A stretch of DNA of 64,000 bases from an uncultured Ruminococcus sp. (GTDB lineage: Bacteria > Bacillota > Clostridia > Oscillospirales > Acutalibacteraceae): the NCBI GenBank assembly GCA_910585865.1, contig CAJUGO010000008.1, positions 12,965-76,964 on the forward strand. Direction: 5' to 3'. Shown here in pieces: positions 35,612 through 43,014 of this stretch. Position 1 is the first letter of the stretch. Each line of letters begins with the position of its first letter. Below the pieces are notes generated by a model. The model was not told where the DNA came from and did not search any database. It was given only the letters and a program-made list of their open reading frames with translations. The position numbers were made by a program, and so were the translations under genes.

Positions 35612-36523
35612 ATGGCAGCATTTACAGCTCAGGATGTAAAAGCATTAAGAGAAAAAACAGGCTGCGGCATGATGGATTGCAAAAAAGCTCTCTCAAATGC
35701 CGATGGTGATATGGATAAGGCAATTGACTTTTTAAGAGAACAGGGTCTTGCTAAGCAGGCAAAAAAGGCAAGCAGAATTGCTGCTGAGGGTGTTGCTTAC
35801 GCGTGTACTAACGATGACCTTTCGGTAGGTGTAGTTATAGAAGTAAATGCAGAAACAGACTTTGTTGCCAAGAACGATTCTTTTATTGATTTTGTTAAAA
35901 CTTGCGCAAATACAGTTATGCAGGAAAATCCTACTGATGTAGAAGCTCTTCTTGCATTAAAGGCTGTTGGTTCAGATCAGACAATTGCTGAAATGTTACA
36001 GGAAAAGGTTCTTACAATCGGTGAGAACATTCAGATTCGCCGTTTTGAGCGCATGGAAGGTGCTTGTGTTGCTTATGTTCACGCAGGAGGCAAAATCGGT
36101 GTTCTTGTTAACTTTGATACAGATGTTGCTGATAAGCCTGAATTTGTTGCTTATGGCAAAGATGTAGCAATGCAGATTGCGGCTCTTAATACTCAGTATC
36201 TTGATGAGAGCGAGGTTCCTGCTGAAGTTATTGAGCATGAAAAGGATGTTATGCGCCAGCAGGTAATCAACGAAGGCAAGCCTGAAGCAATTGCTGATAA
36301 GATTGTTATGGGTAAAATCGGCAAATTCTATAAGGAGAATTGTCTTGTTGATCAAGAGTTTGTTAAGGATAACAAACTTAATATCAAGCAGTATACACAG
36401 AATACTGCTAAATCTCTCGGCGGTAGTATTTCAATTAAGAAATTTATTCGTTTTGAAAAGGGAGAAGGCATAGAGAAGCGCCAGGACGATTTTGCAGCAG
36501 AAGTTGCAAACATGGTGAAATAA
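35612..36523 (+). CDS. tsf: Translation elongation factor Ts
   Basis: 303 aa. The N-terminal UBA-like domain VKALREKTGCGMMDCKKAL and the TDFVAKN motif are diagnostic; the core dimerisation domains follow to the end. It recharges EF-Tu by releasing GDP. GAAAGGA precedes the ATG. It is the last recognisable core gene before the mobile region. Confidence 0.97.
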   Translation: MAAFTAQDVKALREKTGCGMMDCKKALSNADGDMDKAIDFLREQGLAKQAKKASRIAAEGVAYACTNDDLSVGVVIEVNAETDFVAKNDSFIDFVKTCANTVMQENPTDVEALLALKAVGSDQTIAEMLQEKVLTIGENIQIRRFERMEGACVAYVHAGGKIGVLVNFDTDVADKPEFVAYGKDVAMQIAALNTQYLDESEVPAEVIEHEKDVMRQQVINEGKPEAIADKIVMGKIGKFYKENCLVDQEFVKDNKLNIKQYTQNTAKSLGGSISIKKFIRFEKGEGIEKRQDDFAAEVANMVK

Positions 36524-37149
36524 TAAGCTTTTTTGTGAGTCTTTATGTTGTGTAAAATTGAAATTTTTATTTTAATTTATGTAATTATTAAAAATTTGAG
36601 TGTTTTTATTAATAGAAAGTGTCAAACTGTGTTTTGGCTCTAAAAAGTAAACATAGTTTAAATATCTTTTTTAGAAATAAAATATTATGAAGCGAATATG
36701 GCTTGGTATCTGTGTTGGAGCAGATGCCAAGCCATTTAGTTTTAATGTAATAGTTTGGATAAATTTGAAAGGAAAATTAAATTAATGCTAAAAGCAGTAA
36801 TAGTGAGGTTGATATTTTTTTCGCTATTTAAGAAAGATGCTTCATTTGTAAATATGTCAATAAAACTAAAAACGACCTTGGCGCAGCAATAAGCTCTGTT
36901 GTAGTTTATGTTATAATGATTCTTTCTATTGTTACAAGACTTATCATATGTAATCTTATTATTAACTAGCTATTTTTACACATTACGAAAATTGTAATTG
37001 TTATTCCTTTTATGCGTAGGTGTTGCAGAGACTGGGGTTATGCTGTTTTTGTTGACGTGTCGTTATCTTTAAAAGTCGCGGGGATTTTTTTTGAGCATTA
37101 CTTGTTGGGAAATAAAGATGTGAGTAAATTATAAAAACATATTTAATAA
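36524..37149. other. Gene-poor region between tsf and the mobile DNA
   Basis: 626 bases with no convincing gene. It holds a terminator-like hairpin at 36698-36735 and a short frame at 36871-36969 whose hydrophobic product ends in a stop; this could be a relic of a membrane protein but is too short to assign. The chromosome/element boundary probably lies here. Confidence 0.5.
36698..36745 (+). terminator. Large hairpin downstream of tsf
   Basis: A 15-bp stem (ATGGCTTGGTATCTG at 36698-36712 with CAGATGCCAAGCCAT at 36721-36735, one G-U pair), then a moderately T-rich tail. Probable terminator; no gene follows it. Confidence 0.6.
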
Positions 37150-37346
37150 AATGCAAAGACTTGCTTTCACGATTTACGTTATAGCTGCGTGAGTTTGTTA
37201 TATGCAAACGGTCTCAGCCCAAAGAAATTTAGGGGTGGTTAGGTCACAGTGATATTTCGATTACCTCAAACATTTACACGCACTTGAATTTCACCTCAAA
37301 GGTTGTGTCTGCCAACGCAATTTTAGGCGTATATCCCTCCGCTTAA
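37150..37346 (+). pseudogene. C-terminal remnant of a tyrosine integrase
   Basis: Two adjacent frames give the end of a phage/ICE-type integrase. First comes FHDLRYSCVSLLYANG (37165 onward; box with the second catalytic Arg, HxxR with His changed to Tyr). A frameshift or stop follows near 37232, then GWLGHSDISITSNIYTHL (from 37233; GHS box and nucleophile Tyr at about 37275) running to a stop at 37344. Only about 65 codons remain. It ends 270 bases before the tRNA-Leu fragment, the usual place for an integrase at the end of an element, and so marks an older, mostly lost element. Confidence 0.82.
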
Positions 37347-37373
37347 TGTTTAATGTCCCTCCAATGTCCCTCC
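37333..37373 (+). repeat. Left set of putative integrase arm-type sites
   Basis: Two exact 11-bp tandem copies of AATGTCCCTCC (37352-37362, 37363-37373) and a third CCCTCC at 37335-37340 just upstream. The same core occurs in opposite orientation on the other side of the tRNA fragment. Confidence 0.6.
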
Positions 37374-37461
37374 TAAAATCAGCCCGAAAATGGCAAATCT
37401 GCTATACTGCATAGGAAGTGATGAAGCATAAAGAAAAAGCCTGTAACCCCACATAAAAAAT

Positions 37462-37506
37462 AAAATGCCCTTATCTTGTTTTTGGGTCAGATAAGGGCAT
37501 TTTTTT
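37462..37506 (+). terminator. Terminator downstream of the integrase remnant
   Basis: A 12-bp perfect stem ATGCCCTTATCT/AGATAAGGGCAT (37465-37476, 37489-37500) followed by T6. Confidence 0.88.
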
Positions 37507-37589
37507 AATTTGAATTAATAGTAGTAATAACTATTGACATTGAGCCTGTATAAATGGCTTATTTATGCGATATTTGATAAACATAAAAC

Positions 37590-37619
37590 AAAGGGGAGTA
37601 GAATAATCTACTCCTCTTT
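37590..37619 (-). terminator. Terminator of the tRNA-Leu gene (minus strand)
   Basis: Directly beyond the CCA end of the tRNA fragment: a stem AGGGGAGTAG/CTACTCCTCT (one G-U pair). On the minus strand it is followed by a T-rich stretch. Confidence 0.65.
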
Positions 37620-37672
37620 TGGTGCCGGTGGTGGGACTCGAACCCACACGATGTCGCCATCAACGGATTTTG
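37620..37672 (-). other. attL-type site: 3' half of a tRNA-Leu(CAA) gene
   Basis: Read on the minus strand: ACTCAAAATCCG (anticodon loop with CAA), a long variable arm (TGATGGCGACATCG), T arm GGGTTCGAGTCCC and the acceptor end ending CCGGCACCA. Upstream of the anticodon loop the sequence diverges (AAA in place of the D-arm side), so the tRNA is truncated at the point where an element would have crossed in. The intact tRNA-Leu should lie at the other end of the element, outside the window. Confidence 0.85.
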
Positions 37673-37840
37673 AGTTTTAAATGAAACTCCGTACACCGCC
37701 GAATTGACCGCCTCTCAGGGGAACTGAACAGACACAAAAAAGTCAGTATTTTCAAGGTTTTTGAGGTGGCTTTCTGTGAGAAGCCTTGATTTATAAGGGC
37801 GCATTGGATTTTTCTATTTTGACCCCCGATTTTGCAAAAC

Positions 37841-37883
37841 GGAGGGATATTGGAGGGATGTCGATAGGATAGCAGTTCCCTCC
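37841..37883. repeat. Right set of putative integrase arm-type sites
   Basis: GGAGGGAT occurs at 37841-37848 and 37852-37859, spaced exactly 11 bp and inverted relative to the left set; a direct-orientation TTCCCTCC follows at 37876-37883. The rest of 37673-37979 holds no gene. Confidence 0.6.
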
Positions 37884-37979
37884 GAACAACAACTGCGTGC
37901 ATTAACACACGCGCTAAATTCATTTTCAAAGCATACGATCATCTGCCATTGACAAATTTTATTAAGGAGATCGTAAATT

Positions 37980-38225
37980 ATGAAATTCAAACCTAACGAT
38001 TATTTTCTAAAGCAATACCCCGATTTGCTAAACACCAAAGAGGTAGGCGAAATTCTGCGGATAAGCACAAAAACGGTTTGCAAAATGATCCACGAGGGCG
38101 AAATAAAAGCTTTTAGTGTGGCAAGAAAGACACTCGTTCCCAAAGTCTATTTGCTCCAATATATCTATGGCAAAGACGCACCGAAAATTGACGACTTGGT
38201 AAAGATATATGGAGGCGAAAAATGA
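37980..38225 (+). CDS. Excisionase-like helix-turn-helix protein 1
   Basis: 81 aa. LLNTKEVGEILRISTKTVCKMIHEGEIKAFSVARK is a MerR/Xis-type winged helix-turn-helix. As the first gene inside the element, beside the attachment site, it probably acts as a recombination directionality factor. AAGGAG precedes the ATG. Its stop overlaps the next start (ATGA). Confidence 0.78.
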   Translation: MKFKPNDYFLKQYPDLLNTKEVGEILRISTKTVCKMIHEGEIKAFSVARKTLVPKVYLLQYIYGKDAPKIDDLVKIYGGEK

Positions 38226-38464
38226 AATCAAGGAAACATTATGAAAAACTTTTTGATCCCTATCCTGATGTTGTAACTTTGCCGGAGTTTTGTAATATGC
38301 TCGGCGGTATCGGCGACAGCACAGCCCGAAAACTTATACGGGCGAACAAGGTCAAGCACTTCTACATAAGATGTACATACTTTATTCCAAAAGAAAGTGT
38401 GATCGACTATGTGATGAGTTATGACTACTTGGAGTACAGCAAAAAGTTAAAAGCGAGGATTTGA
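38222..38464 (+). CDS. Excisionase-like helix-turn-helix protein 2
   Basis: 80 aa. VVTLPEFCNMLGGIGDSTARKLIRANKVKHFYIRCTYFIPK is again Xis-like. It overlaps the previous gene by four bases, GGAGG precedes it, and both may bind near the attachment site. A terminator follows. Confidence 0.75.
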   Translation: MKSRKHYEKLFDPYPDVVTLPEFCNMLGGIGDSTARKLIRANKVKHFYIRCTYFIPKESVIDYVMSYDYLEYSKKLKARI

Positions 38465-38468
38465 GTGA

Positions 38469-38502
38469 GGAGCCGTTTGTGAAAGCAAACGGCTCCTTGT
38501 TT
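38469..38502. terminator. Terminator between the Xis-like genes and the ABC-3C operon
   Basis: A perfect 11-bp stem GGAGCCGTTTG/CAAACGGCTCC (38469-38479, 38486-38496) then TTGTTT. It lies between converging transcription units. Confidence 0.8.
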
Positions 38503-40119
38503 CTACTCAATAACACGCTTCTTCCAATCTTTAAGAAACAGAGTTTTTTCATATGACAACTGTAACACACATTTCTTTTGTAAAACTATTTTAGCTTCTT
38601 CTCTAAATTTATCAATTTCATCAACTGCAATGAAGATTTGTTTTAATTCCTGAGAATATAGCAAAATCATATTTTCAAAAACTGTGTTTTCAATGTTCTT
38701 AAACAACATTGTATCATGAATAAGAATTGGTAAATCTGTATTTTGTAAAACAGCCAAATCTAATGTAATAAGGCTTGCGTACGCTTTTCCTGTACCTGTA
38801 TCGTTTTGAATATTAAAGGTATACTTTTTTTCCTCAAGCTGTAAAGATGGTGCTAATCTACCGTCTGGACTAATTGATCGGTTGATTTCGATCATGGCTG
38901 TATTCATTTTGGCACTAATCTCAGATAGAATAGATGTTTTTATAGAGCTTAAATCTTCTTTTGCTTTTTTCAAATCAGCCTCAAGGCTTGACTTCTTTTC
39001 GTATAAGTAGATAATCTGGTTCAATTTATCTTTTTGAGCGGCCAATTCTAAAAGTCTGTCTACTGTATATTTGGAAGTGTTATCTAAATTCAAAATCTCA
39101 ATGATTTTTGCATCTATTTTATTGATTTCTTCGCTTAAAAATGAAACTTGCGCCGATAATTCACGCTCAGCTTTTTTCAAGGCATCTCTCAAATAAGAAC
39201 TTATATTACTATGAAACGCATTGATAGATGAAAGGCGATCTACATTTATGCTTGGAAAAAACTCAACAAGTCTTTCCATTTGCTTTTTGACAGATGGATT
39301 TCTAAAAGTCAAATTTTCTTGAGTGTGTTTCAGCTTATTCACATAAAAACTTTTTTGCTGTATTAGTTGACTTTTGATTGATCGCAATTCTAACGCTTCA
39401 CTGGAAATAATAGCTTCTTTACTCGACCGAGCACCCTCGAGATCAGTAGAGATTTCGTCAATTGCTTTCTGTATTTCAGGAAGTCGTTTTTGTGCGTCTA
39501 CATAAATTGTTTTTGTTACACTTGGAAGGAAGGATTTTTTTGAAGCAGCATTTAGTGCGTCCTTTTCAGCATCCAATTCTTTGATTTGATGTTCTAAAGA
39601 ACTGATTGTAAGATACTGATTACATAGTTTTATAAATCTCACAATCGCTCCTGCTGCGTTTTCTCCGGAAATTTGTAACGGCTTGTCGATATCATAATTC
39701 TTCTTTCCCCATATGCGTGAAAACAAACTAACAATATCGCGAAAAGACATGGACGGAAGCTCCAAGTTGTAAAGTTCTTTAAGTAATTCTGTATATTCTG
39801 AAAGCTTTACTTCTTTTGTTGAATGATATTGACTATCGCAATACGAAACAAATAAATGTTTCTCGGTACTTCTTGAAAAATAGTAACTTGTATCATTGAA
39901 CACAAATTCAAAAAAGAAAGTGTGATGTCCTAATGCTTCAATAGCATCATAGTTTTTTGTTATGTAGGAATTGCCACCAAAAACAAAGTCAATAATCATT
40001 AGCATTGTTGATTTGCCAATAGAATTAGCTGCTTTACTGTCGCCTGCAATGACATTGAGGCCATCATAAAACTCAACAATCGGTGTTCTAAATTTATCGC
40101 ACTTAATCCTCTTTAACAT
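38503..40119 (-). CDS. ABC-3C system ABC ATPase (DUF2326-type)
   Basis: 538 aa SMC/Rad50-like ATPase. The N-terminal half-site has GDSKAANSIGKST (about 26-38, Walker A in the SNSIGKST style of DUF2326). A coiled coil spans roughly 170-400, and the C-terminal half ends with TGTGKAYASLITLDLAVL and a degenerate Walker B, LPILIHDTMLF. This is the motor/sensor of ABC three-component conflict systems, expected to sense invading nucleic acid and release an effector nuclease. It starts at ATG 40119, overlapping the middle-component gene by 17 bases. It is the last gene of a four-gene minus-strand operon and is AT-rich compared with the element backbone. Confidence 0.86.
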   Translation of the reverse strand: MLKRIKCDKFRTPIVEFYDGLNVIAGDSKAANSIGKSTMLMIIDFVFGGNSYITKNYDAIEALGHHTFFFEFVFNDTSYYFSRSTEKHLFVSYCDSQYHSTKEVKLSEYTELLKELYNLELPSMSFRDIVSLFSRIWGKKNYDIDKPLQISGENAAGAIVRFIKLCNQYLTISSLEHQIKELDAEKDALNAASKKSFLPSVTKTIYVDAQKRLPEIQKAIDEISTDLEGARSSKEAIISSEALELRSIKSQLIQQKSFYVNKLKHTQENLTFRNPSVKKQMERLVEFFPSINVDRLSSINAFHSNISSYLRDALKKAERELSAQVSFLSEEINKIDAKIIEILNLDNTSKYTVDRLLELAAQKDKLNQIIYLYEKKSSLEADLKKAKEDLSSIKTSILSEISAKMNTAMIEINRSISPDGRLAPSLQLEEKKYTFNIQNDTGTGKAYASLITLDLAVLQNTDLPILIHDTMLFKNIENTVFENMILLYSQELKQIFIAVDEIDKFREEAKIVLQKKCVLQLSYEKTLFLKDWKKRVIE

Positions 40120-40333
40120 ATTCAATCATCTCACTTTCATTATTAAATTGGATTTTCCCAAGTACATATAGAGCATCTAAGCAATATAGAAAAGTATTTA
40201 TATCTTGTATTTTAGCTTTTAGTAAATCCCATAAATCGTTAATTTTCATTGAATCGTGTAATAATAGCTCTAATATGTCAGGAAAATACCATATAATACT
40301 TTCAGATAATGACACTACTTTATTGGGTAACAT
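40103..40333 (-). CDS. ABC-3C system middle component (MC6/MC7-like)
   Basis: 76 aa: MLPNKVVSLSESIIWYFPDI opens it, and the end carries the winged-helix-like NTFLYCLDALYVLGKI typical of the small middle components that bridge ATPase and effector. The ATG at 40333 has GAGGTG seven bases upstream; a longer in-frame start (40372) lies inside the HNH gene. It overlaps the HNH gene by 14 bases and the ATPase gene by 17. Confidence 0.78.
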   Translation of the reverse strand: MLPNKVVSLSESIIWYFPDILELLLHDSMKINDLWDLLKAKIQDINTFLYCLDALYVLGKIQFNNESEMIEYVKED

Positions 40334-41099
40334 TTTCAAACACCTCGCAATTCTGAATAAAAAATGCAACAACTACTTTGCAAGCATCCAATGAACTATT
40401 TGGGGTCTTACTTTGTATCCATTTTGCCATTTCATCATATATAGTTTCTTGCTTATTTAGGCTGATTTTAAGTTGCAAATAAAAAGCATGAACATTAGTT
40501 GCAATTAAATCAAACTTCCCGGGCGTATTACGCTCGGTTTCCATGAAAAGTCCTCTTATAAATGGATAAAAGTCTGTCACATCTGAAATTATGTGTCGTT
40601 TTGTAATTGGACTAAAATCTTTTTCTAATTTCTGCTCAATACGAAGTGCAGTCAGGTCTAACGGTTCTAATGAATTACTCAGGTCAGATTGCGTTAAAGC
40701 TAATACGATTTTCTGTATTTCTTCTGCAATAGTATATTGATAAAACATATTCTTTGACCGTTCTTCCGCTATAAGTCGTTGCTTTAGTGAATAAAGAATA
40801 CGATATTCAGAAACAGTTCTCGGATTATCAAAACGATTATGGCATTTAGGGCATAGTGGAATGAAATTATCCAATGAATTGACATCAGGACTTAGTTTAG
40901 GTTCGTCTTTTAATAATTCAACTTCTTCTGCTGTTGGATTAAGAGGATAGATATGGGCCAATTCATAATTTTTTCTATACTGTGAAGAACTATCTTTACA
41001 ATATAATAAAGGCTCAGCACATAAGGGACATATACCATTCACTTGATTAAATAGTAGATATTGGGCATTTGTTCCTGGCTGGTTTCTCGTATTATTCAT
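40320..41099 (-). CDS. ABC-3C system effector: HNH nuclease with ABC-3C C-terminal domain
   Basis: 259 aa. The N-terminal HNH domain has zinc pairs CPLC and CPKCH, the catalytic ELAHIYPL histidine and NSLDNFIPLC. The C-terminal part (about 160-259) ends in ACKVVVAFFIQNCEVFENV, the hallmark tail that links effectors to the ABC-3C partners. It presumably cleaves DNA when the ATPase is triggered. The ATG at 41099 follows AGAGGTGA and overlaps the Fic stop by eight bases. Confidence 0.84.
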   Translation of the reverse strand: MNNTRNQPGTNAQYLLFNQVNGICPLCAEPLLYCKDSSSQYRKNYELAHIYPLNPTAEEVELLKDEPKLSPDVNSLDNFIPLCPKCHNRFDNPRTVSEYRILYSLKQRLIAEERSKNMFYQYTIAEEIQKIVLALTQSDLSNSLEPLDLTALRIEQKLEKDFSPITKRHIISDVTDFYPFIRGLFMETERNTPGKFDLIATNVHAFYLQLKISLNKQETIYDEMAKWIQSKTPNSSLDACKVVVAFFIQNCEVFENVTQ

Positions 41100-42024
41100 T
41101 GTGTTCACCTCTATTCAGCAAAGACATATTTTTATTAAGTGTGTTTTCTACATATTCGGCAACCATTTGAACCATAGCCCCTGCGTCGTTATCTCTGTAA
41201 TAACTATCAAACGCTTCATAATACCGCTTGCGATCGGTAAACTTCACATTGATAGGAGGATAACCATTCTGCATAAGGAACAGGTTCAAAATCAAACGCC
41301 CTGTGCGGCCGTTGCCGTCTACAAACGGGTGGATTCCCTCAAATTTCAGGTGAAACAATGCAGCGCTCTCAATCGGGTGTAGCTTTTTCTTTGAAAACTC
41401 TTTTATGAGCTTTTCCATCTGTTCCGGTACAACAACCGGCTCCGGTGGCGTGTGATATGCTCCCATGATTCTAACGGGTATTCGTCGATAAACGCCGCGA
41501 TCCTCCGGTCTGTCCATCAAAACCAGCGTATGAATCTGCTTAATAATGCTCTCTGAAAAAGGGACTTTATCTTTTACTAATTCCTGTATATAAAGAAATG
41601 CATCTTTGTGTCCAACGGCTTCTAAATGATCTTTCAACGGCTTTCGGTCAATCGTAATACCCTCTAAAACAAGAGCTGTTTCCTGCAAAGTTAAGGTGTT
41701 TCCCTCAATTGCATTCGAGTTATAAGTGTATTCGACCAAAAATTCTTCTTGTAACCGCTGTAATTCACCTGTCGTAAGTGGCCGCCGCTGATCTAACTGT
41801 TCCTTTAGGCTGTCAATGTGGGAAAACAACGGCAAATATTGTTCCGATACTGCTTTATGACGAAGAGTGCGCCCGTCAATCGGCTTTACAGCGTCATACG
41901 GTATTAAGTAAGAGCGTCCTTTTTGAATAACTCCCTCAATTTTTCCTTGTTGGCACAGAATACGAACTCTGCGGTCAGAAATACCCCATTGTTCCGCAGC
42001 CTGCGTGACTTTCATATATTCCAT
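41092..42024 (-). CDS. Fic domain adenylyltransferase with N-terminal HTH and inhibitory motif
   Basis: 310 aa. It begins with a MerR/Xis-like helix-turn-helix (VTQAAEQWGISDRRVRILCQQGKIEG), then the inhibitory helix SNAIEGN (S/TxxxE motif, near 101-106), and the active site HPFVDGNGRTGR (about 230-241). Such proteins transfer AMP to target proteins and stay off until the inhibitory Glu moves. The ATG at 42024 follows GGCGGTGA. It is the first gene of the minus-strand operon and overlaps the HNH gene, so it is expressed with the ABC-3C system. Confidence 0.86.
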   Translation of the reverse strand: MEYMKVTQAAEQWGISDRRVRILCQQGKIEGVIQKGRSYLIPYDAVKPIDGRTLRHKAVSEQYLPLFSHIDSLKEQLDQRRPLTTGELQRLQEEFLVEYTYNSNAIEGNTLTLQETALVLEGITIDRKPLKDHLEAVGHKDAFLYIQELVKDKVPFSESIIKQIHTLVLMDRPEDRGVYRRIPVRIMGAYHTPPEPVVVPEQMEKLIKEFSKKKLHPIESAALFHLKFEGIHPFVDGNGRTGRLILNLFLMQNGYPPINVKFTDRKRYYEAFDSYYRDNDAGAMVQMVAEYVENTLNKNMSLLNRGEHNE

Positions 42025-42095
42025 TGCGTTCACCGCCTACATAACATTTGTGTTTTTTATATTATAGCACATAATCGGAATAATATCAATCCGTT

Positions 42096-42172
42096 TTTCG
42101 GAAACTTCGATTTTATATCATTCCGAAATTTACATAGCCGTCTGCTTCGCCGCAGACGGCTAAATCTATGTA
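42096..42172 (+). promoter_or_regulatory. Leader of parA with operator-like repeats and a strong hairpin
   Basis: The hairpin AGCCGTCTGC/GCAGACGGCT (42136-42145, 42152-42161) is extended by TACATAG/CTATGTA (42131-42137, 42166-42172). It lies just before the parA ribosome site and has no T run, so it is probably a leader or regulatory structure rather than a terminator. TTCGGAA and TTCCGAA (near 42096 and 42121) form an inverted repeat between the divergent Fic operon and parA. Confidence 0.5.
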
Positions 42173-42189
42173 AAGGAGGAAACCCCAAA

Positions 42190-43014
42190 ATGGCGAATTG
42201 TAAAGTAATTGCGGTGACGAACCAAAAAGGCGGCGTGGGTAAAACCACAACGACCGCCAACCTCGGAATCGGGCTTGCACAGGAAAACAAAAAGGTCTTG
42301 CTGATCGACGCAGACGCGCAAAATTCTTTGACGCTCTCTCTCGGTTATCCGAAACCCGACGATCTGCCCGTTACGCTTACCGACATTATACAGTCGGTGA
42401 TTGACGACAAGCCGATTCCCGACGACTACGGTATTTTGCACCACGGCGAGGGCGTTGATCTGCTGCCCGCAAATATCACATTGTCGGGTATGGAAATCCG
42501 GCTGATTAACGCTATGAACCGTGAACGGGCGCTGCGGACATATCTGGGCGAGATAAAGCCCCATTACGACTATATTCTCATTGACTGTATGCCGTCGCTC
42601 GGCATTATGCCGCTGAACTCATTAGCGGCAGCGGACAGCGTTATCATTCCGTCGCAGCCGTCGTTTCTCTCGGCAAAGGGTCTGGATTTGCTCATGCACT
42701 CCATTTCACAGGTCAAACGACAGATCAACCCCAAGCTGAAAATCGACGGGATTCTTTTTACGATGGTGGATAGCCGTACCAACGAGGCAAAGGAAATCAT
42801 CGCTTCTCTGCGCGCTCACTACGGCGAGAAAATCCGTGTGTTCGGGACGGAAATACCCTTTTCCGTGAGAGCCGCCGAAACCAGTGGCAGGGGCAAGAGC
42901 ATTTATGCTCACGACAAGAACGGTAAGGTCGCCGCCGCATACCATGCGCTGACAAAGGAGGTGTTGGAGATTGAGCGTAAAAACGAGAGATTTAGGAATG
43001 ACGCCGTTAGATGA
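42190..43014 (+). CDS. parA: ParA/Soj family partition ATPase
   Basis: 274 aa. Deviant Walker A KGGVGKTT (about 13-20), VLLIDADAQNSLT and YILIDCMPSLG are intact. With ParB it stabilises the excised circular element. AAAGGAGG precedes the ATG at 42190; the long upstream extension of the frame (to 41923) covers the divergent promoter region and is not coding. First gene of the GC-rich backbone; parB overlaps its end by 44 bases. Confidence 0.93.
   Translation: MANCKVIAVTNQKGGVGKTTTTANLGIGLAQENKKVLLIDADAQNSLTLSLGYPKPDDLPVTLTDIIQSVIDDKPIPDDYGILHHGEGVDLLPANITLSGMEIRLINAMNRERALRTYLGEIKPHYDYILIDCMPSLGIMPLNSLAAADSVIIPSQPSFLSAKGLDLLMHSISQVKRQINPKLKIDGILFTMVDSRTNEAKEIIASLRAHYGEKIRVFGTEIPFSVRAAETSGRGKSIYAHDKNGKVAAAYHALTKEVLEIERKNERFRNDAVR

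Noticed and set aside
36871..36969. Hydrophobic 32-codon frame (NDLGAAISSVVVYVIMILSI) resembling the end of a transporter permease
   Set aside because: Too short, no start or ribosome site, and hydrophobic frames arise easily in AT-rich DNA. Could be a relic, but not supportable.
37660..37929. 89-aa minus-strand frame beside the attachment site
   Set aside because: It covers the tRNA fragment and the arm-type repeats, with no ribosome site or recognisable domain.
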